A DNA stretch of 42,429 nt from positions 1 to 42,429 of the forward strand of contig CAZSSP010000016.1 in the NCBI GenBank assembly GCA_964609695.1, read 5' to 3'. The DNA comes from JAGNHS01 sp964609695. GTDB lineage: Bacteria > Bdellovibrionota > UBA2428. Position numbers and translations under genes: made by a program. Numbering within the stretch: the stretch's first letter is position 1; each line of letters opens with the position of its first letter. The notes beneath the pieces are model-generated. The model searched no databases. It was not told the origin of the DNA and worked only from the letters and a program-made list of their open reading frames with translations. Of this stretch, positions 16,851 to 24,630 are shown piece after piece.

Positions 16851-17744
16851 TTGGAAGCGGGGGATAGGCTTAATATTTTTGAGTACACTGACTATCGTCA
16901 GTATTTACGCGATTACTATCGCGTCCGAAAATCTCAAAATCCTCATTTCTCTTTCAAATCTTTTGCCATGAGAGCCAAATTGAGCTCTCCAAACTATTTA
17001 AAACTCGTTATGGATGGTGATCGTAGAATCACAGATAAAAATATCCATAATTTTATTCGAGGATTAGGTCTCGAAAAACAAGATGCCGAATATTTTAAAA
17101 GTCTTGTTTATTACAATGAATCTCACCAAAGCACTGAAGATAAAAAACATTATTTAGATCAAATGATCTCGCTTAAAGCGCGCTACAGCCGTCAGGCCAA
17201 ACTTGTTTCCGATGATCATATTGAATTTTTAAAAAATTGGTACCATTGGGTCGTCAGAGAATTAGTTTTATTAGATTCCTTCGAAGAAGATCCTCGATGG
17301 ATTGCAAATGCACTCGGTAATAAAATTACACCTAAACAAGCCGAAGAGAGTATTAAATTATTACTCACCTTAGGATACATTGAACGCACTCCCGACGGTG
17401 ACCTCCAACAAACAGAAGCCTTAGTCACTACGGGTGATTTCAGCCATCAAGCACTCCTTGTGAGAAATCTACATTTTCAATTCACGGAACTAGCACTCAA
17501 GGCGGTCTTGAACGAATCTCCAAACTTAAGAGAAAGCAGTGGACTCACTGTTGCCGTAAAAGAGTCAGCACTTCCTGAAGTAAAATCATTAATTCGAGAA
17601 TTCAGACAAAATCTCAATAAAATCCTGAGCTCGAGTATCGGCACTGATGCTGTTTATCACTTAGAAATTCATTTATTTCCGGTGGCCAGAAATCAATCAT
17701 CAACTTCGAACAAAGATAAGGAAGTCGACAACAATGAATTCTAA
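16851..17744 (+). CDS. TIGR02147-family protein
   Basis: A 297-residue protein of the TIGR02147 family, seen in Bdellovibrio-like bacteria and Fibrobacter. Its hallmark is the N-terminal IFEYTDYRQYLRDYY at about residues 9-23, followed by FSFKSFAMRAKLSSPNYLKLVMDG, which looks like a helix-turn-helix-like segment. The C-terminal half (about 105-270) is a DUF4423-like helical region. Members are suspected DNA-binding regulators, but their function is not established. The start appears to be TTG at 16851, since the upstream ATG frame stops at once. Its last 11 bases overlap the start of a small secreted protein, so the pair is translated together. Confidence 0.82.
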   Translation: MEAGDRLNIFEYTDYRQYLRDYYRVRKSQNPHFSFKSFAMRAKLSSPNYLKLVMDGDRRITDKNIHNFIRGLGLEKQDAEYFKSLVYYNESHQSTEDKKHYLDQMISLKARYSRQAKLVSDDHIEFLKNWYHWVVRELVLLDSFEEDPRWIANALGNKITPKQAEESIKLLLTLGYIERTPDGDLQQTEALVTTGDFSHQALLVRNLHFQFTELALKAVLNESPNLRESSGLTVAVKESALPEVKSLIREFRQNLNKILSSSIGTDAVYHLEIHLFPVARNQSSTSNKDKEVDNNEF

Positions 17745-18291
17745 ATATTTATTAAACTTTTCCTTCCTAACATTCTTTTTGGCTTTCAATCTAAGTGCTT
17801 CAAACATCAAAGCTTTAGGTGGAGAGATTGGCCAAGCCCGAGAAATCGAAATTGGTCGGAAAAAAAATGGTGGCGAAATCGGCCAAGCACGTTTTAAGGA
17901 ATTTAAAAGTTTATCAAAAGCCTTGAGCTTTCAAGCTCCTCACAGCTGGACGACACTCGAAAACAAACCTCTTCTTATTGTCTCCGATCCTCAATCAACA
18001 TCCTTAGTGGATTCATCAGAAAGAATTTCCTTTGTACTTCTCGAGAACAAACAAATTGAAATACCCTCTGAACTAGAGAGCGAATTAAAAAAAATTCATA
18101 ATGATTGGACCAGCGTTGACATCGATGGACACAAAGCCTTTTACCGCCAAGCAGATTCTTTTGCTGAAATTTGGGTTTATCGCCAACCTCATAAATTAGT
18201 TAAAATAGAAGTGGTTTTAAGCAGCGAAGAAAGCGTTACAAACGATATCGAACATTTATTGGAGACGCTTGAAATAGGCGCGCTCCAATAA
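17734..18291 (+). CDS. Small exported protein with a GGEIGQAR repeat, unknown function
   Basis: A 185-residue protein that I do not recognise. A signal peptide covers about residues 1-23 (LLNFSFLTFFLAFNLSAS). Right after it come two copies of GGEIGQAR, at residues 29-36 and 46-53, separated by nine residues rich in charged amino acids. The remainder (about 57-185) is a small mixed alpha/beta domain with FQAPHSWTTLENKPLLIVSD and a KAFYRQADSFAEIWVYR segment; its tone resembles periplasmic or surface domains of lipoprotein-like proteins, but there is no lipobox. It overlaps the TIGR02147 gene and converges on hppA. It may be the output or signal sensor for that regulator, which is a guess. Confidence 0.75.
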   Translation: MNSKYLLNFSFLTFFLAFNLSASNIKALGGEIGQAREIEIGRKKNGGEIGQARFKEFKSLSKALSFQAPHSWTTLENKPLLIVSDPQSTSLVDSSERISFVLLENKQIEIPSELESELKKIHNDWTSVDIDGHKAFYRQADSFAEIWVYRQPHKLVKIEVVLSSEESVTNDIEHLLETLEIGALQ

Positions 18292-18307
18292 ATCTTAAGA
18301 TTTTATT
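18287..18307. terminator. AT-rich palindrome between convergent genes
   Basis: An imperfect palindrome centred on CTTAAG with T-rich flanks on both strands, between the secreted-protein gene and hppA. It could stop transcription from both sides, but the stem has almost no GC pairs. Confidence 0.3.
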
Positions 18308-18320
18308 TATAGAATTCTTT

Positions 18321-20375
18321 TTAAGCTAGAAGAGCCGCAATCATTAAAGATACAACGCTCATAACTTTAATAAGAATCGCAATTCCAGGCCCAGAAGTAT
18401 CTTTGAAAGGATCTCCTACTGTATCGCCAACAACAGCGGCTTTGTGAGCATCAGAACCCTTCTTGTGACCTTCAAGACCACCTTTTTCAATGTATTTCTT
18501 TGCATTATCCCAAGCGCCACCTGCGTTTGCCATAAACAAACTTAATACAGCACCCACAACCATGGCCCCAGCTAATGTTCCCGCCAACGCTTCGGCTCCT
18601 AATGTAAAACCAATAAGTGCAGGCGAAATAACTGCAACACATCCAGGAAGAATCATTTGAGACAAAGCAGCCTTAGTCGCCAAATCAACACATTTTGCAG
18701 TTTCAGGTTTTACACCAGGCTTTCCTTCAAGCAGTCCCGGAATTTCTCTAAATTGACGACCAATTTCTACTACAATTTCACCAGCGGCCTTACCAACAGC
18801 TCTCATTGTGCTCGCACCCACAATACATGGAAGCACGCCACCAATTAAAAGACCGATAAGAACTCGACCATCTGTTAATTCAAGAACTAATCCACCCACT
18901 CGCAAATGATCAATTTCAGCTTTAAATGCAGCAAAAAGCGCCACAACAGTAAGAACAGCCGAACCTATCGCAAATCCCTTACCAATAGCTGCAGTGGTAT
19001 TTCCTACTGCATCCAACTCATCAGTAATCACACGAACTTCTTTACCCATTTCTGCAAATTCAGCGATTCCACCAGCGTTATCACTAATCGGACCATAAGC
19101 ATCTACAGTCATAACCATCGCGGTTACAGCCAACATGGAAACAGCAGAAATAGCAATTCCATAAAGTCCTAACGATGCATAACTGACATAAGCCACTGCT
19201 GCAATCACGAGCATTGGAGCAATAACACTCTCAAGACCTACTGCTAGTCCTTGAATTAAATTTGTACCTGCACCCGTTAAAGAACTCTCTGCAATCTTTC
19301 TTACGGGTGTGCTTGATGTGTAATAATCGGTTATCAAACCAACGACTCCACCACCAATGGCTCCTGCAGAAACTGCAGACAAGATTCCCCAACCGAATGA
19401 AAACTTGTTAATCAAGCAAGCCACAATCGCTATAAAAATAACTGGAGGTAATAATAAAGCCCAACGCAAAACTAAGGCTGGAGATTTATCTTTAAAAAAT
19501 CGAATTAAATAAATTGTTAGAATGCTAACCACGAGTCCAATAGTCGCCAGTGCGAGAGGGGTGACTAATGCGAGCGATCGCAAAGAAGTTTCATCCAAAG
19601 CAGCGCTGGGTTGAGCTAACAAACTTAAAACTTCAGGTTTTAAAGTAACAGCCAAAGCCATCGCAGCCACTGAAGCAGCTACGTAACTTTCAAAAATATC
19701 AGCGCCCATACCTGCAACATCACCCACGTTATCGCCAACATTATCTGCAATAACTCCGGGGTTACGAGGATCATCCTCTGGAATTCCAGCCACAACTTTA
19801 CCGGCTAAATCAGATCCCACATCAGCAGCCTTTGTATAAATACCTCCACCCACTCGAGCAAAAAGAGCGATTGAGGAAGCACCCACTCCAAAGCCATGAA
19901 TAACATGAGTGAAATGATCACTAGCGTGGAAATAATAAAATAGAGAACCTAAACCGATCAATCCGAGGCCAGCTACACACAATCCCATAACAGCGCCACC
20001 GTCGAAAGCCACCATCAACGCAGATCCGCGTCCATGTGATTTCGCTGCTTCAGCAGTTCTAACGTTAGAAATAGTAGCGGCTTTCATTCCCATAAAGCCT
20101 GCCAAAAGAGAAAGAAACGCTCCAAAAATAAATGAAGAAGCAGTTTCCCAACCCAAAGCACTCGAACCTAAAACCAAAAACAAAATTAAAGAGTAAAGAA
20201 AAAGGATTTTATATTCACGTGAAAGAAAAGCCATCGATCCTTCACGGATGAAGCCTGAAATTTCCACCATTCTGGCATTGCCCTCAGGTAAAACTTTAAC
20301 TCGGTAAAAAAGAGCAAAAGCTACAACAAGAGCAAACGTACCTACTAAAGGAGCTAAAAACAAAACTTGATCCAT
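18321..20375 (-). CDS. hppA: Membrane-bound ion-translocating pyrophosphatase HppA
   Basis: A 684-residue multi-span membrane enzyme that couples PPi hydrolysis to H+ or Na+ pumping. Conserved blocks are present: GIPEDDPRNPGVIADNVGDNVGD (E200, D201, D202 and following Asp), ANAGGAWDNAKKYIE, and GDTVGDPFKDTSGP near the C-terminus. GNTTAAIGKGFAIGSA carries Ala where K+-independent enzymes have Lys, so it should be the K+-stimulated type. The DX7KXE motif reads DVGSDLAGKVV: D185 and K193 are kept, but the Glu is V195 (GTG at 19791-19793). It follows rpsN by 54 bases on the same strand and closes the ribosomal cluster. Confidence 0.95.
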   Translation of the reverse strand: MDQVLFLAPLVGTFALVVAFALFYRVKVLPEGNARMVEISGFIREGSMAFLSREYKILFLYSLILFLVLGSSALGWETASSFIFGAFLSLLAGFMGMKAATISNVRTAEAAKSHGRGSALMVAFDGGAVMGLCVAGLGLIGLGSLFYYFHASDHFTHVIHGFGVGASSIALFARVGGGIYTKAADVGSDLAGKVVAGIPEDDPRNPGVIADNVGDNVGDVAGMGADIFESYVAASVAAMALAVTLKPEVLSLLAQPSAALDETSLRSLALVTPLALATIGLVVSILTIYLIRFFKDKSPALVLRWALLLPPVIFIAIVACLINKFSFGWGILSAVSAGAIGGGVVGLITDYYTSSTPVRKIAESSLTGAGTNLIQGLAVGLESVIAPMLVIAAVAYVSYASLGLYGIAISAVSMLAVTAMVMTVDAYGPISDNAGGIAEFAEMGKEVRVITDELDAVGNTTAAIGKGFAIGSAVLTVVALFAAFKAEIDHLRVGGLVLELTDGRVLIGLLIGGVLPCIVGASTMRAVGKAAGEIVVEIGRQFREIPGLLEGKPGVKPETAKCVDLATKAALSQMILPGCVAVISPALIGFTLGAEALAGTLAGAMVVGAVLSLFMANAGGAWDNAKKYIEKGGLEGHKKGSDAHKAAVVGDTVGDPFKDTSGPGIAILIKVMSVVSLMIAALLA

Positions 20376-20429
20376 AGATATTTATACCTTTCAAAATGAT
20401 GCAATTTCAGAGATCAAAAAAGAGAGAGC

Positions 20430-20735
20430 TTACCAGCTAGCTTTTACAACGCCTGGAAGCAATCCATCCAACGCCATTTCACGAAATTTCATACGTGAAA
20501 GACGAAACTTGCGGTAAACGCCTTTGCTTCTTCCAGTCACTGAACAACGCACAACGTGGCGATTAGCCGCGCCATTTTTAGCGAGCTTTTGCAATTTACG
20601 AAAAGCAACGGCTCTGTCTTCAGGGCTAAGTTTCAAATCTAAACTTTGCTCACGAAGCGCTTTACGAGCTTTGCTTTGCGACTTAACCATTCTCGCTCTT
20701 TTATTATTTTTATTTACTGTACTTAATTTGGCCAT
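20430..20735 (-). CDS. rpsN: Small ribosomal subunit protein uS14, zinc-independent type, displaced
   Basis: A 101-residue S14 of the long, zinc-free form: it lacks the two CxxC pairs, and the core RHVVRCSVTGRSKGVYRKFRLSR is followed by FREMALDGLLPGVVKASW. It helps build the 30S head. The usual place is between rplE and rpsH; there only one base separates those genes here. It now sits behind rplQ and the thioredoxin gene and before hppA. No second S14 gene is in the window. Confidence 0.96.
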   Translation of the reverse strand: MAKLSTVNKNNKRARMVKSQSKARKALREQSLDLKLSPEDRAVAFRKLQKLAKNGAANRHVVRCSVTGRSKGVYRKFRLSRMKFREMALDGLLPGVVKASW

Positions 20736-20752
20736 TTTTCCTTCCTTTACTT

Positions 20753-22012
20753 CTACTTCTTTAATAAATTTTCAAAATCTACCAACTTTTTCTTTTGTTG
20801 TTGGAGAGTTTTTTCAAAGCCTTTAACTTTAGACTCTAAATCGGACACGCTTGATTTTCGTTGAGAAAGATTTTTACTAACCTCTGAAGTTGTTTTTGAT
20901 TTATCAGAAACAAGACTATTAGAACCCTTCAGTCGCTCAACAAGTTTAGTGGTATCTTCATCTAAACTTTCTTTCGCCTTCTCTAAACTGCTAATATTTT
21001 GAACTCGAGTGGCTAAGGCCTTTTGAATCTCAACTAATTTCACCTTTTCGGCATCAAGAGCTTTCTCGAGTCTTTCAATTTCACGCTGAGAATCTTTAAT
21101 TTGATTTTCAACATTTTTCTTCTCACGTTGCTCATTGTCTAATGAACTTTGATTTTTCTTTGTAAGCTTCTCAAGCTCTACACGCTTGGTTTCTAATTCT
21201 GATTTTTGATTTTTGGCTTCATTCAATTCGGAATCAGCTTTGTTTTTTAAAACTTCCAATTCCTCAAGAGATCTTTTTTCGCTCTTCAAAGCAGCTTCAG
21301 CCTGAATTAAATTTTTGCTGGCCACTTCAATATTCTGTCTTAAATTCTCAAGAGACTTTTTGTCTTCTTCATGAATCAGGGGAATATCATTTGAGTCGTC
21401 TGCGTAAATTGAAGGAAAAATCCAATCTATCAAATTATTTTGCGCTACTATGTTTTGACTCTTTTGAGCTAAGTCTGAAAAATATTCAATGACTGCTGGG
21501 CGAGTCCATCGCTGCGAACCCACAACTTTTTCTAAAACCCAAGAATCTCTTCGAATGATAAAAGTTTCGGGAAATTTTTCTGAACCCCAAACCTGAGCCG
21601 CATTCTTTTTAGGGTCCCAAAATAGTCTATCAGCACGAACATCAATGGCATTGTCGCTTAAAAACTTTTCAACTTTAGACCAACTATCATCCACGCTTAT
21701 AAATAAAAATTCTACACCCTTAGTCTCGAGCTGACGTTGCAACTCAATCATAGATGGAAATTCTTCCAAACAAGGAGGACACCAGGTCGCCCAAAAATTC
21801 ACAACAGTAATGGGGTTTTTATTCCAGTTTAAAGTTTTTGGCTCTTTAGCATTGGCTGTAAAAACGGTTGTCGAAGGCGCCTGAAAAGTTTGAAATGGAA
21901 CTTGAACTTCACCTTGAGGCGACTTGAACTGATAGGCGTAGATAAAACCCAACAAGGGGACCCCGACTAAGACCAAAAGTTTGAACAGTCTTAGAGGAAA
22001 TCCTTTAGACAT
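20753..22012 (-). CDS. Membrane-anchored TlpA-like thioredoxin with long C-terminal coiled coil
   Basis: A 419-residue protein. A signal anchor lies at about residues 9-26, then a TlpA/ResA-like thioredoxin domain (about 40-190) with WCPPC at 77-81 and a cis-Pro loop KFPETF near 147. A conserved ISVDDSW block lies between. Residues about 218-419 are almost pure coiled coil, rich in Lys, Glu, Ser and Leu, with no Cys. The thioredoxin part should face the periplasm and reduce or oxidise disulfides; the coiled coil may extend into the periplasm or dimerise. It lies between rplQ and rpsN. A GTG at 22018 sharing a base with the rplQ stop (TAGTG) is an alternative start. Confidence 0.85.
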   Translation of the reverse strand: MSKGFPLRLFKLLVLVGVPLLGFIYAYQFKSPQGEVQVPFQTFQAPSTTVFTANAKEPKTLNWNKNPITVVNFWATWCPPCLEEFPSMIELQRQLETKGVEFLFISVDDSWSKVEKFLSDNAIDVRADRLFWDPKKNAAQVWGSEKFPETFIIRRDSWVLEKVVGSQRWTRPAVIEYFSDLAQKSQNIVAQNNLIDWIFPSIYADDSNDIPLIHEEDKKSLENLRQNIEVASKNLIQAEAALKSEKRSLEELEVLKNKADSELNEAKNQKSELETKRVELEKLTKKNQSSLDNEQREKKNVENQIKDSQREIERLEKALDAEKVKLVEIQKALATRVQNISSLEKAKESLDEDTTKLVERLKGSNSLVSDKSKTTSEVSKNLSQRKSSVSDLESKVKGFEKTLQQQKKKLVDFENLLKK

Positions 22013-22017
22013 GGGCA

Positions 22018-22509
22018 CTATTTTTTAGCTTTTTTAGAGCTCTTCTCTTCAGAAGCAGCTTCTGTCTCATCAGCGCTTTTCTTTGAAGAAGCTTTCTTCT
22101 TAGCCTTGGCTTTAGGAGCAGCTTTCTTTTCTTGATAGTGAGGCACTAAGGCTTCTTCACTCCATTCAATCAAAGAAAGATCCGCAGCATCACCAACACG
22201 AGGATTAACCAACTTCAAAATTCGAAGATAACCACCGGGTCGAGTTTTAAACTTAGGAGAAACTTCATTAGCAATCTTAAGAGCAACTTTTCTATCACCG
22301 AGCTTAGAGCTAGCAACACGAATATTGCTAACACTTGGCTCTTTTAATCGAGTTACAATTTTTTCAACAAAAACGCGCAAAGACTTTGCTCGAGCCGTAG
22401 TAGTTTTAATACGACCGTGCTCAACAAGCGCTGCTGTTAAATTTCTCAAAAGAGCAATTCTATGTGCGGTTTTAACACCTAATCTTCGGGATACGGCCTT
22501 ATGTCTCAT
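22018..22509 (-). CDS. rplQ: Large ribosomal subunit protein bL17 with Lys-rich C-terminal tail
   Basis: A 163-residue L17. The core (MRHKAVSRRLGV, then TARAKSLRVFVEKIVTRL, then GGYLRILKLVNPRVGDAADLSLIEW) covers about 1-125. The last ~35 residues are low complexity, rich in Lys, Ala, Ser and Glu (PKAKAKKKASSKK and EEKSSKKAKK). It follows rpoA as in the usual alpha operon. The stop overlaps a possible GTG start of the next gene. Confidence 0.97.
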   Translation of the reverse strand: MRHKAVSRRLGVKTAHRIALLRNLTAALVEHGRIKTTTARAKSLRVFVEKIVTRLKEPSVSNIRVASSKLGDRKVALKIANEVSPKFKTRPGGYLRILKLVNPRVGDAADLSLIEWSEEALVPHYQEKKAAPKAKAKKKASSKKSADETEAASEEKSSKKAKK

Positions 22510-22532
22510 ATTAGTCTAGTCCTACTTTTTTC

Positions 22533-23549
22533 TTATGGTTCTTGATTGCGTTCACGTTGACGTTCAGCAATCATTTCTGGGGTAATATCTAATTTCATTC
22601 CCAAACCTAAGCCCATCTGAGAAAGAATATCTTTAATTTCGTTCAATGATTTACGACCGAAATTCTTAGTACGAAGCATTTCAGCTTCAGACTTTTGAAC
22701 CAATTCGTAAATATAACGAATGTTCGCATTTTGTAAGCAGTTTGCACTACGTACAGAAAGCTCGAGTTCTTCAACGCTCTTGAAGAGGTTTTCATTAACA
22801 TCGCTCTTCCCAAGATCTTTTTTAACTTCTACAACTTCAACTTCTTCGTCGAAGTTAATAAAGATGCTAACTTGTTCTTTAAGAATTTTGGCAGAAAAAG
22901 CAATCGCTTGTTCTGGAAGCAAACTTCCATCAGTCCAAATATCTAATGTTAATTTATCATAATCAGTTGATCCACCAACACGTGCATTTGAAATAGCATA
23001 GTTGGCTCTGAGCACAGGAGAATAAACACTATCGACTGCAATTGTTCCGATAGGTGAATTTTCTTGTTTTTGTTGATCCGCAGAAACGTATCCACGTCCC
23101 CAACGAACAACAATCTCACCACGAATGTGAGCATCTTTACCAAGAGTCGCGATGTGATGAGTAGGATTTAAAATTTGAATAGAAGAATCAACAGCAAGAT
23201 CAGCTGCTGTCATAGTGCAAGGTCCTTTTTTATCTATAGATATGACCTTTTGAGATCCTTCAGCTAATTTGCAGCGAACACCTTTAAGATTGAGAATTAA
23301 ATCAGCCATGTCTTCAGTAACGTCATTAAGAGTTGCAAACTCATGTAAAACGCCATCAAATTTCACGCTGCTGATAGCACAACCCTGAAGAGAGCTAAGA
23401 AGGATTCTTCGGAGTCCATTTCCAATTGTGTGCCCGTATCCACGCTCTAAAGGCTTAGCAATGAAGCGACCATAAGTGGGTGTCAAACTACTTCGATCAA
23501 CTTCAATTCCCTTTGGTCGAATTAGTGTTGTCCAGTTTTCTTGTATCAT
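22533..23549 (-). CDS. rpoA: DNA-directed RNA polymerase subunit alpha
   Basis: A 338-residue alpha subunit. The N-terminal assembly domain has ERGYGHTIGNGLRRILLSSLQG. After a flexible linker the C-terminal domain carries VRSANCLQNANI, which contains the Arg used for UP-element and activator contact, and GRKSLNEIKDIL. Full length. It follows rpsK with no rpsD in between. The 71-base gap to rpsK holds no clear promoter. Confidence 0.98.
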   Translation of the reverse strand: MIQENWTTLIRPKGIEVDRSSLTPTYGRFIAKPLERGYGHTIGNGLRRILLSSLQGCAISSVKFDGVLHEFATLNDVTEDMADLILNLKGVRCKLAEGSQKVISIDKKGPCTMTAADLAVDSSIQILNPTHHIATLGKDAHIRGEIVVRWGRGYVSADQQKQENSPIGTIAVDSVYSPVLRANYAISNARVGGSTDYDKLTLDIWTDGSLLPEQAIAFSAKILKEQVSIFINFDEEVEVVEVKKDLGKSDVNENLFKSVEELELSVRSANCLQNANIRYIYELVQKSEAEMLRTKNFGRKSLNEIKDILSQMGLGLGMKLDITPEMIAERQRERNQEP

Positions 23550-23620
23550 TTCCGATAAACTCCTATTTCACTTCTTTTTAAAAACTTTTTTAAACTTGCA
23601 TTAACAAGTTTTAATTCTAA

Positions 23621-24043
23621 TTAAACTCTTCTTCGCTTAGCAGGACGGCAGCCATTGTGAGGGATTGGAGTAACATCTTTAATAAGAGTTACTTTAAGCC
23701 CTGCACCAGCGATAGCTCTCAATGCAGACTCACGGCCAGCACCAGGTCCCTTAATGTTAACAACAACGGTTCTCATACCTGCATCAAAGGCCATTTGAGC
23801 ACAATCAGCAGCGGCAACTTGAGCTGCAAAAGGAGTGCTTTTACGTGCCCCTTTAAAACCTTTTTTTCCACAAGTGCTCCAGAAGAGTGAATTTCCGGCA
23901 CCATCAGCGATAGTAACGATTGTGTTATTGAAAGTTGTATTAACGTGGCAAACACCTGTTGAAGGAACTTTAATAGATCTCTTCTTAGCTTTAGCAGGAG
24001 CTGCGCCGCCTTGATTTTGTGTATTTTGTTGTTGCGTAGACAT
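23621..24043 (-). CDS. rpsK: Small ribosomal subunit protein uS11
   Basis: A 140-residue platform protein of the 30S subunit. The family blocks are TTFNNTIVTIADGAGN, GARKSTPFAAQVAA and the C-terminal PIPHNGCRPAKRRRV. A Gln/Asn/Pro/Ala-rich N-terminal stretch of about 20 residues precedes the core. It follows rpsM by 22 bases. In most bacteria rpsD comes next; it does not here. Confidence 0.98.
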   Translation of the reverse strand: MSTQQQNTQNQGGAAPAKAKKRSIKVPSTGVCHVNTTFNNTIVTIADGAGNSLFWSTCGKKGFKGARKSTPFAAQVAAADCAQMAFDAGMRTVVVNIKGPGAGRESALRAIAGAGLKVTLIKDVTPIPHNGCRPAKRRRV

Positions 24044-24065
24044 TTTTTCTTCTGCTCCTTTATTA

Positions 24066-24449
24066 TTACTTCAATGTTTTGACTGAAGCTTTTCCTGCAA
24101 CAGTTTTACGAGGACCCTTACGAGTTCTTGCGTTTGAACGTGTTCTTTGTCCACGAACAGGAAGACCTTTTCTATGACGTAATCCGCGATAAGTTTGCAA
24201 ATCGATCAATCGTTTAATGTTCATCGCATTACGACGTCGAAGTTCACCTTCAACGGCTAAATTTCGCTCTAGATAATCACGAATTTTTGCGACTATTGCT
24301 TCATCCATTTGATCTGTTTTAAGAGTTGGAGAAAGTTTCAAAGTCTCAATAATTTTTTCTGAAGTTTTTTTACCCACACCATGGATGTAAGTAAGTGCAA
24401 TATTCAAATTTTTATTTCTTGGTAAATCGACGCCTGCAATACGTGCCAT
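24066..24449 (-). CDS. rpsM: Small ribosomal subunit protein uS13
   Basis: A 127-residue 30S head protein that touches the P-site tRNA and L5. It starts MARIAGVDLPRNKN and has YIHGVGKKTSEKI and GLRHRKGLPVRGQRTRSNARTRKGP, all standard. It directly follows rpmJ (6 bases), the usual start of the alpha operon. Confidence 0.98.
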   Translation of the reverse strand: MARIAGVDLPRNKNLNIALTYIHGVGKKTSEKIIETLKLSPTLKTDQMDEAIVAKIRDYLERNLAVEGELRRRNAMNIKRLIDLQTYRGLRHRKGLPVRGQRTRSNARTRKGPRKTVAGKASVKTLK

Positions 24450-24454
24450 TTATT

Positions 24455-24568
24455 TTATCCTTGCCTTTGCTTGTGCTTAGGGTTCTCACAAATTACTCGT
24501 AAAATACCCTTACGTTTAACAACCTGACATTTTTCACAAATTTTCTTGATCGATGCTCTGACTTTCAT
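24455..24568 (-). CDS. rpmJ: Large ribosomal subunit protein bL36, zinc type
   Basis: A 37-residue ribosomal protein, too short for many gene finders. It reads MKVRASIKKICEKCQVV at the start and ends NPKHKQRQG. The zinc ligands C11, C14, C27 and H32 are all present. ATG at 24566-24568 is preceded by TAAGGA about 8 bases upstream. It sits between adk and rpsM, as expected for the spc/alpha junction. Confidence 0.96.
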   Translation of the reverse strand: MKVRASIKKICEKCQVVKRKGILRVICENPKHKQRQG

Positions 24569-24600
24569 AGATTTTCCTTACTTAAACGTGAAGCTCTAAC

Positions 24601-24628
24601 TTTCTAACCTCGTTTAAAAACGAGTCAA
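24601..24628 (-). promoter_or_regulatory. Candidate promoter for rpmJ-rpsM-rpsK-rpoA, overlapping a small hairpin
   Basis: On the minus strand TTGACT (24623-24628) and TAGAAA (24601-24606) are 16 bases apart, giving 5/6 and 4/6 matches. A leader of about 26 bases would end at the rpmJ ribosome binding site. The spacer includes CTCGTTTTTAAACGAG, which can pair as a short hairpin and might be an operator or chance. Confidence 0.35.
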
Positions 24629-24630
24629 CT

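Noticed and set aside
20430..20735. A duplicate or horizontally acquired zinc-free S14 paralogue
   Set aside because: It is the only S14 in the window, and the gap in the spc block shows relocation to be the simpler reading; an extra copy elsewhere cannot be excluded.
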